Part shown: positions 18,901 to 25,438 of the stretch, one piece after another
Layout: each line of letters opens with the position of its first letter
Numbering within the stretch: the first letter of the stretch is position 1
Assembly: GCF_000485595.1 (NCBI RefSeq)
Contig: NW_014577266.1
Span: 269,672 to 295,109, forward strand
DNA: 25,438 bases
Source of the DNA: Priapulus caudatus
Taxonomy: Eukaryota > Priapulida > Priapulimorpha > Priapulimorphida > Priapulidae
Reading direction: 5' to 3'
The notes under the pieces: generated by a model
Database searches by the model: none
What the model was told of the DNA's origin: nothing
Seen by the model: only the letters and a program-made list of their open reading frames with translations
Program-made: the position numbers and the translations under genes

Positions 18901-21011
18901 TTTCAAATGCAGATTTTCCTCATGAAACAGCCTTCCAACAGGTAAATTATTTATGTACAATGGGTGGTGTCTGGCTTGAATTAGTTTAAACTTGTGTACT
19001 TTACCTAAATGTTACTCTACTTAGTATTAGGTGAATAAGTATGCCATCGCAATACCTTTTTCATTGCAGGCATTTGAAAGACATCGCCTGCAGCAAATGA
19101 CTGACAACTTCTTGGCGAGGTTTGCTTTCAGGAATGAAAACTTATCCATTCCAGATGAGGCAATGAGGTAGCAGTGGTAGTGAGTGCAAGGGTGGAGTGA
19201 GTTTAAGAGAAAGAAAGCTGCAGTGGTGTGGAGTTTCAGTAGGAATCAGGGTGGGAGTGAGATTGGACAGAGTTTAGGTGAAAGGAAAATGTGCTAGTTG
19301 ATGGGGTACATGTGGCCGTAGGTGAATGGATGGGGGGGGGTGCGTTCCTGTTTGCTGAATTATACTAGGATGTGTGGCCATGGCATTTCTATTTATTTTT
19401 AGAAGTAATCTCCATAAAGGAGTTTTCATACTGGAGCATTATTTAATAGGTGACAACTTCACCAACTGCTCATACTCATGATACTGTCATAGTATGCAAT
19501 ATATCAATAGCAGTTTGCTTATAGTATGAGGTATACACACTGTGATTATTCTGTATTTTAGTGCGCCTCTAGATGGAAGGTTGAACAAGATCAAACTGGT
19601 TAGGTCTGATGCAGTGGACATGGTATTATTAATTATTTAAATTTAAATTTGCACACCGAATTTTGAAGTAGTTTTTTTAGCAATTCATATTGAAATGCAA
19701 TTTGATTATTCATCGTTATTGTTCATCCTATTTTGAACATGTGTAGCATGCAATACCATTCCTTTGTATAATAATCTTGCAAATCAAGTTATTTTATGCC
19801 AACTGTCCCCGTTCTATGCCCTACACAGCAAGGTGATGCTGCCCTGTTTGAAAAGATATCCAGCCAAAAGAGTCGGTCTTTCGGTGATGGTAGCGATGAT
19901 GATGATGATGACGATGATGATGATGATGGCTGGGAGTTCAAGGACGGCAGTGGGAACGTGTTTCTGAGCGCAGCAGCTGAAACTGAGCGGAGTGTTGACA
20001 AGTGAGTAGCTCTCCGTGCTCTCGGCTATCATTGTCATGAAATCTAGATTGGTGCAGCATTTCTGCAAGCAGAAGAGCTAAGCTGTCTATTGAGAATTAC
20101 TACAATTAAAAGTGTGTATTCAGAGCATTTACAAGTTTTATCTGTCCGATAACCTCCAGTGGGATGTAGGCGGTAGATCAAATGATAGTGTGATGTAACT
20201 TTCATTATGTTGTGTGGTGTAAAAGTGAGTTGTGTTTGGTATCTTAATGTTACTTGTTATAATTTATGTCGTACATAATACTATTTACTCTGCAGGCTGC
20301 CCTTGGAGCAGGAACCTGAGGGATCTGGAAGCAGCTCTGAAGAAGAGGAGAACTCTGGTCCAAGGAAAATAGTCTCAGCTTCACCTGTAGCTAAAGGAGA
20401 TCTTATTGGTCCCGCCGCGACAAATGACCAAGGTAGGCAATGTTCAGGTTTTGTGACATTACTGGTTCACTGAAATCTAAAAGGTCTTATTCGCTTATGT
20501 TGTTATTTCGCTCAATATAATGATGCAAACGTCTTCTCCAGGCTGGGCGAACTTTGATTTGGCACCAGCATCATCATTTGGGACAGTGTCAGATGACCCG
20601 AATCTGTGGGACACAGCGCAGAATCCTGCACCAGATGTGTTTACATCAGATGCCTGGGACATAGATAGTGAGCCAGCTCCATGGAAATTTGAAGCAGGAG
20701 ATGAAGATTCTACAGAAGGATGGGCAGACTTTTCTGGATTCAGCTCAACTATCCCCTGGTAACTGTCTTGAAACATCAGTGGAAAACTCAATCGTTTCTA
20801 GTTGGTATCATTCAGTTAGTTTCTATACATTGTAATTTCTAGTATGGTAGGCCTGGTCTGCAAGTTTATTTACGTGTGTTTGCTTGTGTTTAGCGCCAAC
20901 TTGACGAGCACTGAAACAACATCTGATGAAACGTCAGCAAGCAGCACTACCGATGCAGCTCCAGCAGCAGTAGTGGACAGCTCTTCGTCATCAGAGAATT
21001 CAGCAGGATAG
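9920..21011 (+). CDS. PPP6R3: PP6 phosphatase regulatory subunit, SAPS-domain protein (20 coding exons)
   Basis: Complete gene read by splicing in frame. Coding exons: 9920-9979, 11137-11216, 11657-11743, 11955-12141, 12570-12707, 13507-13572, 13836-13951, 14456-14569, 14693-14825, 15217-15369, 15726-15851, 16974-17142, 17617-17702, 18861-18941, 19070-19167, 19562-19598, 19829-20001, 20296-20432, 20542-20758, 20894-21011. Every intron is GT-AG, phases agree throughout, and the sum is 2376 nt (791 residues plus TAG). The start begins MFWKCNMVATSNVDTLLDDE, matching the family N-terminus (MFW...DTLL). An in-frame TAG at 9905-9907 shows that no coding sequence extends upstream within this exon. 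Family knowledge: SAPS proteins bind the PP6 catalytic subunit and act as scaffolds for its substrates in cytosol and nucleus. The human paralogues PPP6R1, 2 and 3 are about 870-970 residues, so this protein is somewhat short in its tail. Which vertebrate paralogue is nearest cannot be told by eye; the symbol stands for the family and the gene may be the single pre-duplication orthologue. Confidence 0.95.
9980..11136 (+). other. Intron 1 (1157 bp)
   Basis: Donor GTATTG follows exon 1 and the acceptor ends TTTACAG. It contains a (TTA)n microsatellite at 10466-10486 and otherwise ordinary AT-rich sequence. No exon-like frame is required. Confidence 0.85.
11217..11656 (+). other. Intron 2 (440 bp)
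   Basis: Donor GTAAAT, acceptor TTTTAG. It holds the hairpin at 11542-11582 and nothing else recognisable. Confidence 0.85.
11542..11582. repeat. Perfect-stem hairpin in intron 2
   Basis: CAGGAGCGTATAATG (11542-11556) is followed after 11 nt by its exact inverse (11568-11582). In RNA a G-U pair and a further CAA/UUG step extend the stem to about 19 bp with a 3-nt loop. It is too short for a typical microRNA precursor and is more likely the tips of a collapsed inverted-repeat element. Confidence 0.6.
12142..12569 (+). other. Intron 4 (428 bp)
   Basis: Donor GTATAA, acceptor TTTCAG. T-rich sequence with no recognisable feature. Confidence 0.8.
12764..13230. mobile_element. 467-bp MITE-like foldback element with 129-bp near-perfect arms, in intron 5
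   Basis: Arms at 12764-12892 and 13102-13230 are exact inverses except for one C/G mismatch near the inner end (128 of 129 positions). The outer ends read TTAAAGCCGCACAATGCG, so the unit is bounded by TTAA on both sides. If TTAA is the target duplication this is a piggyBac-like insertion pattern; if only TA is duplicated, the terminus is AAGCCGCAC and other superfamilies fit. The interior of about 209 bp is GC-richer and has no transposase frame, so it is non-autonomous. The near-identity of the arms indicates a recent insertion. Confidence 0.85.
13328..13413 (+). repeat. Imperfect (AGT/AAT/AGC)n trinucleotide repeat
   Basis: Runs of agtaat and agtagc words in intron 5, upstream of the acceptor. 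Simple sequence with no coding role. Confidence 0.7.
13952..14455 (+). other. Intron 7 (504 bp)
   Basis: Donor GTGAGT, acceptor TTTCAG. No repeat or exon-like segment seen. Short open frames on the minus strand have no family resemblance. Confidence 0.8.
14826..15216 (+). other. Intron 9 (391 bp)
   Basis: Donor GTAAGA, acceptor GTCCAG. AT-rich, nothing recognisable. Confidence 0.8.
15370..15725 (+). other. Intron 10 (356 bp)
   Basis: Donor GTCAGT, acceptor TTGCAG. AT-rich, nothing recognisable. An open frame running into exon 11 is the exon read with its intron in another frame. Confidence 0.8.
15852..16973 (+). other. Intron 11 (1122 bp)
   Basis: Donor GTAAGT, acceptor CTCTAG. Two thirds of it is a large foldback element; the remaining 300 bp are AT-rich. 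Confidence 0.85.
15921..16670. mobile_element. About 750-bp foldback element with arms of about 265 bp, in intron 11
   Basis: The left arm (about 15921-16187) and right arm (about 16403-16670) are inverted copies, estimated by eye at 85-88% identity. The outer ends read ATCAAGAGC...GCTCTTGAT. The inner ends include a well-preserved stretch around gttcactgcgagctgcgactg. The spacer of about 215 bp has no transposase-like frame. Target duplications are unclear (possibly AAC). Most arm differences are transitions, with CpG on the right arm and TpG/CpA at the matching place on the left. It is an older non-autonomous element than the one in intron 5. Confidence 0.8.
17143..17616 (+). other. Intron 12 (474 bp)
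   Basis: Donor GTGAGT, acceptor TTTCAG. No recognisable repeat. An open frame continues from exon 12 to 17264 and would add 40 unrelated residues if the intron were retained. Confidence 0.8.
17889..17911. repeat. GC hairpin at the head of the intron 13 satellite
   Basis: CCCCCGCGACGAAGTCGGCGGGG forms a stem, with imperfect pairing of the inner GCGAC/GTCGGC part. It stands out sharply in AT-rich intron sequence and immediately precedes the tandem repeat, so the two probably belong to one repeat family. Confidence 0.55.
17960..18830. repeat. Six-copy tandem satellite, unit 140-146 bp
   Basis: The word cttggtatacttacacatct recurs at 18013, 18159, 18299, 18439, 18585 and 18731, giving spacings of 146, 140, 140, 146 and 146 bp. 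Each unit carries ttcc-ttccgctct at the start, a conserved core of about 40 nt (tgacctagcg..accaaacttggtatacttacacatctt), a variable middle and a TGACC-rich tail (tttgacctttaccttgacc). Copies 2 and 3 are a shorter subtype sharing ggagagaaggtatgtcgcatagc. Copies 1 and 5 share gagcagcgtacc. Confidence 0.9.
18861..21011 (+). other. Exons 14-20: acidic, low-complexity C-terminal tail of the PP6 regulatory subunit (residues 506-791)
   Basis: Exons 14-16 still align with the family (AFERHRLQQMTDNFLARFAF, then APLDGRLNKI, corresponding to the human QQMTANFVDQFGF and NAPFDRI segments). Exon 17 has AALFE followed by an uninterrupted run of 11 Asp and then GWEF, the counterpart of the acidic DDDEDEDIWE stretch in the human proteins. 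Exon 18 is Glu/Ser rich (SSSEEEE). Exon 19 has three Trp-containing acidic motifs (GWANFD, AWDID, GWADFSGF), resembling the GWAKFTDF-type motif of vertebrate PPP6R tails. Exon 20 is Ser/Thr/Ala rich and ends SSENSAG. The tail is probably disordered. Exon 16 is only 37 nt, and a microexon like this is easily missed by gene finders. Confidence 0.88.
19168..19561 (+). other. Intron 15 (394 bp)
   Basis: Donor GTAGCA, acceptor TTTTAG. The first 150 nt are G-rich (gtggtagtgag, gtggag, ggatgggggggggtg), the rest AT-rich. No other feature. Confidence 0.75.
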
Positions 21012-23051
21012 TGATCAGTGCTTTCACATGTATATGTATAAGGGAACATCCAATGTTTGAGAGTGCACACCTCGAATTAACCAGTGGCCACGACGTGGGT
21101 GTTCTACCCATCTGTGTAGAATAATGAGTGCTAAACCTAAGGCTTTATATATTATAGTCAAGCAGGTGTTGTTGATAGTATATTCTTGTAATCTGTTAAG
21201 ATATATAATGTAGCGCAAACCCAAGGCTGTGTCATGCGTTGTCCTTCTGTATAGAGGCCACATCCTTGCTAATGTGTGTTGGACTGCTTTGTCACAGGGC
21301 TAGACAAGAATTTGTTCTATCCATATTTAATGTGTTTCTTAATTTCATGAAATGAAAGGCTACGTATGCAATGACGTTAGTGTCGGTACCATTTACTGTT
21401 CGTGATATCTCAGTAAGGAATGGTCATGCCCAGTTAGTATGCATGATACAGCTACGATTACACTAGATTATGGTAGAAAGACAGTCCCATTCAAACGTCG
21501 ATTGCATTAGTAAAAAGTCAGATGGCCAAACTCCCAAAGGTCACACATATCACTGTAATTTTTAATCTGATAAAGAAATATTTGAGAAACCCACTGCAAA
21601 ACCTAGTTTTGATGACCAATCATTTTGTATTACTTTATTTAAAACAATTTGTTCTATTGGTAGGATATATTAGGTGTGTTAAAAGTAGTTAATTACTGAA
21701 ATTTTGTTTCAAAATAGGGATAAACTTATCTCGAATCGTTAGACAGTTTACTAACATGACAATGCTAATTTCACACAAAAACAGGCCGGTAGTGGTCCAG
21801 AGACATAATTTACAGATCAATTTTTCTTTAATCTTGCTATACTATAAACAGGTGTGATGGCAGGAGACATGTTTTTTTTTCAGTTGATCCACACTGTCAA
21901 TTACACACACAACAGTCAATCAATACTTTTTCTTTGTCATGTGTATGTGCAATAAATTGTGTCTTTTGGTATCCACAGTAAATTATTTATGAAAGTAAAA
22001 ATGGAAGGTTGTTTGCTATGTAGCATATGTACCATGCCCAAGTTTAAAATATTGCCCCATATGGTAATTTTAAATGGCAACTACTGATCTATTTTATAGT
22101 CTTGGTGATTCTTGTTATCACTAGGATATGGACACCTATTAGTTTATCATGGTTTACTCAAACTGTTGTGAAATATGCCTTAATGGTGATGTGTGTATAG
22201 TAAAAACGAAGAAATTTGTGATGTGTTTACATACATTATTAGCTATTGAATATAATTAGGCTAAGGTTACTGTGCATGTCACATTGGTGCAGTGTCTATT
22301 GGCAGCTTTTAAATGTATAAGAAAGCTGTAACGATGCAGTAGCAATTTCAGAGGGATGTAATATAGCAATATATGTTTTTAGAAATGAAACATGAAGTTA
22401 AGCATTTTATTGTCATCTATTTGGCATATAATTCTTAGCTAGATAGGCGTATGAGCAAGTACTTGGGCAGGCTTGATGTGTGAGGATATAAGCAGAATTG
22501 GCCGTTAGTAGTCTTTCATAACAGTCGTCCGATTAGCAATTGAAATTCAACTTGTCAAATAATTGAATTTTGTAATCTATTTTAGTAAGCAGTAATGGGC
22601 ACAAGTTGCCCTCTCCACTGCCCTATGCTATTTTTGTCTATACAATTATGTCATTCTCCTCTTCCAGTATAATTGTAGTGTGTTATCATTTTCCTGTCAC
22701 GTTTCATTTCCCCACCTTATCTGCTTATCGTCATCTTTTTAACGGTTGTTTAGCGGTTTTCAGTAATGATATGGCAGTGGTAGAAACTGCATAGAAATCT
22801 TGCACAAAATTTCCATAGTACCGGGATTCCTACGGTGTATATGTCTATGCTGTATGTCATGATGCCTCTCTTCATGTACAATACTTTCATAATATTACAG
22901 TAAGGCTTAACACAGAGCACTAAGCTGCAAATATAAGATATGATCATGTGTTGGAGAATAACTATATTGTACATACAGCATGTATTCTTAAATGATAATA
23001 GAGTAATAAGTATGAAATGTACAGTAAATAAGCCAGCTTGTCTGAATGTCA
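21012..23051. other. 3' UTR of the PP6 regulatory subunit gene and convergent intergenic spacer
   Basis: If the AATAAA at 21951 is used, the 3' UTR is about 950 nt. The rest, to the POLR2K 3' end near 23050, is AT-rich unique sequence. I see no conserved frame, structured RNA or repeat. Confidence 0.5.
21951..21956 (+). terminator. Candidate polyadenylation signal of the PP6 regulatory subunit gene
   Basis: AATAAA on the plus strand 940 nt after the stop codon, followed within about 20 nt by a G/T-rich stretch (tgtgtcttttggt). It is the only canonical hexamer I saw on this strand between the stop and the end of POLR2K. An earlier non-canonical site is possible. Confidence 0.5.
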
Positions 23052-23057
23052 TTTATT
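23052..23057 (-). terminator. Candidate polyadenylation signal of POLR2K
   Basis: AATAAA on the minus strand (TTTATT on plus) about 240 nt after the POLR2K stop. This is a plausible distance for a short housekeeping transcript. The two convergent transcripts would then end about 1.1 kb apart without overlapping. Confidence 0.5.
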
Positions 23058-23294
23058 GCCTGTAATAGCATACATTAGGCTGCTGTCATTGAGGTTTACA
23101 CATGTTTCTGTGTACATTAAATTTAAAGAACATGTATAATCTGCACTAAACTAGAGTACAAGTAGTGACCAGTACTCTTACATCTTACAGCACAGCATTA
23201 GTAGACTAATTGTCTCCAGAGTGTAGTATCTTCAGTGTAGATATAGCGAAGATTTATAGCAAGTATTTACAAGTGGTTCCGTGCATATCTGTCA

Positions 23295-23822
23295 TCACCG
23301 AGCCTCAAACACGGTCATCCTCTTTGTCCGCTTCTTATACATGATTCTGTAGCCGCACTCACGACATCGAATAGGATCACGGGCCTTGATTTCATTTTCC
23401 TGGTGACATTCTGTATAAATACACAACAACACCTGTATGAACAGATGAATGTCTTCCAAAACACGGTGTTATATGCAGTGAAATTTGTAATTTAACTGTT
23501 TTTAAGAGGCAATATATACTGTGGCACACAATGTTTAAATAGCCAGTATTGGTTATACAGGTTCTGATGCAAAATACTGACGAGTCACAATACCATTATA
23601 GTAGATTTGCTGTGCACAAAAATTAGTGACTCTTAAAGAACATCACATGATAAATCATGTTTACAACTACATTCAGTTTGTTAAACATGTTATCAGTCCT
23701 CTATAATTGGTGTTAACTGTTTTGTCAATATATACTGTGACTATGTTACCTCCACAGATGTAAACCATTGCAGCTGCCGGTTTCGGTGGTGGTTGGTCTT
23801 TATTTGCCTGTGGTTGTTCCAT
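23295..23822 (-). CDS. POLR2K: RNA polymerases I/II/III shared subunit RPABC4 (RPB12), zinc ribbon
   Basis: Two coding exons on the minus strand: 23822-23750 (ATG to donor GTAAC) and 23410-23295 (acceptor CAG to TGA). They join in phase 1 to give 62 residues beginning [20 protein letters not shown]. The core carries a four-cysteine zinc site, C23-G-E-C26 and C40-R-E-C43, followed by [19 protein letters not shown] at the C-terminus. This is nearly identical to human RPB12 (58 residues), which ends [19 protein letters not shown]. The splice falls inside the CGEC motif (Glu25 spans the junction). Known role: smallest common subunit of the three nuclear RNA polymerases, bridging the Rpb3 platform to Rpb2. 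The Pro-rich N-terminus is lineage-variable. A TTTCAG acceptor 15 nt upstream of the ATG suggests a spliced 5' leader; the five codons after it are open, so an upstream coding exon is not excluded. Confidence 0.95.
23411..23749 (-). other. POLR2K intron between coding exons (339 bp)
   Basis: On the minus strand the donor is GTAACA (after 23750) and the acceptor ends ATACAG (before 23410). AT-rich, nothing else recognised. Confidence 0.85.
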
Positions 23823-23837
23823 TATGATGCCCACTTC
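23823..23837 (-). other. Probable 5' UTR remnant of the first POLR2K coding exon, after a leader intron
   Basis: On the minus strand a pyrimidine-rich acceptor ending TTTCAG (AG at 23839-23838) lies immediately before 23837, 15 nt ahead of the ATG. This implies an intron in the 5' leader. The upstream leader exon and transcription start were not identified. A possible donor (GTGAGT at 25274-25269, minus) lies far upstream but has no other support. Confidence 0.45.
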
Positions 23838-24476
23838 CTGAAAGCAATGTGTACAACATTTTATTTCAAAATCTCAGATAACTACTAAATATAAATACAC
23901 AAAAAACATGCCAAGCACACTTATTTACATTGTGGTCCTTGCAATAATACAATTAATCATAAACAGCAGCAATTTTAAGAGTCAGAAATAATCTTTTCAT
24001 ACTTAAGTTTAAACCTTTTACATAATTTTTACATTCTTCTTTACTATTTTCACTGTTGATAAATTATTGATACTCAAAACTACTCTGCCTCAAATATTTC
24101 AACATTTTCCATTAAACGTTTTTTTAACATTATACTTTAAAACTATGATATATGGTTGTTATCTTAACGTGTCCTGGTAGCGACTCAATTGCAGTATTTA
24201 AAATAGCACGTAAAAGAACCATTCATATTTATGCCTACCCTTACATGAAAAATGACATCTCACACGCCCTGGTACTAAACCTGTCGACTTCAGATGTTAA
24301 TGTATATCTGTCTGTCATATATTCAGGGCTGAGATTGTATAATATTTTGTAAAACACATCATTATCATCAACACCATAGTTTATTTAATAATTTTATAGA
24401 GCTCTGAGGACGCCGATTTAATATAACCGAGGAGACACGTTGAAAATCTCAATCTGTTTTCAAGGGTGAATAAAGC
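23838..24476. other. AT-rich upstream region of POLR2K, no recognisable feature
   Basis: Probably leader intron of POLR2K on the minus strand. No leader exon, promoter element or repeat could be assigned. Confidence 0.35.
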
Positions 24477-24528
24477 TTGTGAACGAAAATTGTGAACAAT
24501 GATCGTGAATGAAGATTGTGAATCAAAG
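24477..24528 (+). repeat. Degenerate 13-bp tandem repeat, four copies
   Basis: Four consecutive 13-mers: ttgtgaacgaaaa, ttgtgaacaatga, tcgtgaatgaaga, ttgtgaatcaaag. The T-GTGAA core is kept in each. Confidence 0.65.
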
Positions 24529-24700
24529 AGCTGTAACCAAAGATGAATAAACTAAAGAAATGTCCTGACACACTGACTACTGTAAGAGATGTTACAGCAT
24601 TGTGTCTATCAGCGTGCATCAGTCGTGCCACACGTTATAGGTGTCTCACCGCGAGCTGCCAATTGTTTACTTCCATCGGCCAGGAATGCCTCCCGCTTGA

Positions 24701-24885
24701 CTACCGTATATGATCGCGTAATAACCGCAAATTTGGCCTCAGATTTCAACCCTGTATTTTCTCTGCGGTTTATAAGTGCGCCATACCACGAGGGGAAATA
24801 TACTAGGCGCAAAACTTGGTTACCCGATTCAAATTGAGGTGCGGCTTATAGGCGACCGCGGTTATTACGCGATCATATACGGTAG
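24701..24885. mobile_element. 185-bp MITE-like element with 28-bp perfect terminal inverted repeats
   Basis: CTACCGTATATGATCGCG and the following 10 nt (24701-24728) recur as an exact inverse at 24858-24885. The interior has partly inverted copies of (t)gcg-cttata words. If the TA near each end is the target duplication, the termini are CCGTATATG...CATATACGG. No frame of its own; an 82-codon open frame across it is incidental. Similar TACCGTAT-type ends occur, as I recall, in abundant short repeats of marine invertebrates, but the superfamily cannot be named from here. Confidence 0.75.
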
Positions 24886-25438
24886 GTGAATGACTAAAAC
24901 CACGTCTGACGTTCGCAGCTATAACTACATAATAAGAAGAGGTATCAATACAAGGTAAAGTGTGAGGGCAAGTTGGATGTACAGCGCCACTTCTGATTCA
25001 TTTTTATTGAGTTTCACATAATAAATCGTAGGTAAACTGGGGCATGGAAATGTTGACTTTCTTGTGTTTCGAGCGTGTCATACTCCTCTATATTGTACAC
25101 TCCCGATTCTATTATATTGTAGTCGCTGGGTTATTCTGCTGCCAGACAACTGTGCGCTTATAGGTGACTGCCATATGCGCCGTGAAATGTGTGACTAACT
25201 TAGAAACAAAATACGTAGAAGGTAGACTTGGTAATCGTGTACAACTGCCGTTTCACTGTATATTTCATACTCACAAAACACACACACTACACACTACACA
25301 TAGAATCTAGCAACCGAGGACTGTGAACATAAGAAACTAAGAACCCCCGTCTCTTCCGCGCGAGCTCTCTTATACTCCGATCTTGCAAGATGAGTCGCGA
25401 ATTCCTTACCAAATATGCCTCCTACCACTCACTGCCGG
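24886..25438. other. Gene-free sequence to the window end
   Basis: No exon or conserved frame identified. The last 60 nt are GC-richer and contain a GTGAGT-type donor-like word on the minus strand at 25274-25269. This would suit a 5' leader exon of POLR2K or an adjacent gene starting nearby, but nothing confirms it. Confidence 0.3.

Noticed and set aside
24589-24837. 82-codon plus-strand frame upstream of POLR2K
   Set aside because: It runs into the 185-bp inverted-repeat element and shows no splice partner or family signature.

Overview
This is animal nuclear DNA, most likely from a marine invertebrate. The evidence is spliceosomal (GT-AG) introns, a metazoan-type PP6 regulatory subunit gene split into 20 coding exons, a two-coding-exon RNA polymerase subunit gene on the other strand, long microsatellites and several non-autonomous inverted-repeat elements. 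The phylum cannot be fixed from the sequence alone; a sponge, cnidarian, mollusc or other invertebrate is possible.

Layout. Positions 1-9670 hold no gene I can support. They are unique or decayed sequence (1-1020, 1460-2800), a CGA-rich quasi-tandem block (1021-1400), a strongly strand-biased G/T block that flips to an A/C block near 3080, a (CATA)n array (3690-4450), a polypurine tract, a Z-DNA-prone (CG)n(GT)n run, a GC-rich repeat zone (about 5990-7290) and a 2.3-kb imperfect (CATA)n array (7331-9670). Positions 9920-21011 (+) carry a complete SAPS-domain gene, the PP6 phosphatase regulatory subunit (PPP6R1/2/3 family). All 19 introns keep the reading frame, and the spliced product is 791 residues. 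Its introns contain a 467-bp MITE-like element with near-perfect 129-bp arms, a roughly 750-bp foldback with diverged arms, and a six-copy 140/146-bp satellite. Positions 23822-23295 (-) carry the complete coding region of POLR2K (RPB12/RPABC4), a 62-residue zinc-ribbon subunit shared by RNA polymerases I, II and III. The two genes are convergent, each with a candidate polyadenylation signal. Positions 23838-25438 contain a 185-bp inverted-repeat element and a 13-bp tandem repeat but no further recognisable exon.

The two genes are unrelated housekeeping functions (phosphatase targeting and transcription) and I see no functional coupling. I found no new multi-gene system. The points of interest are the repeat architecture, the young MITE, foldback introns that could form long double-stranded RNA, and a possible alternative C-terminus of the PP6 subunit. 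The many long open frames in the repeats come from sequence composition.
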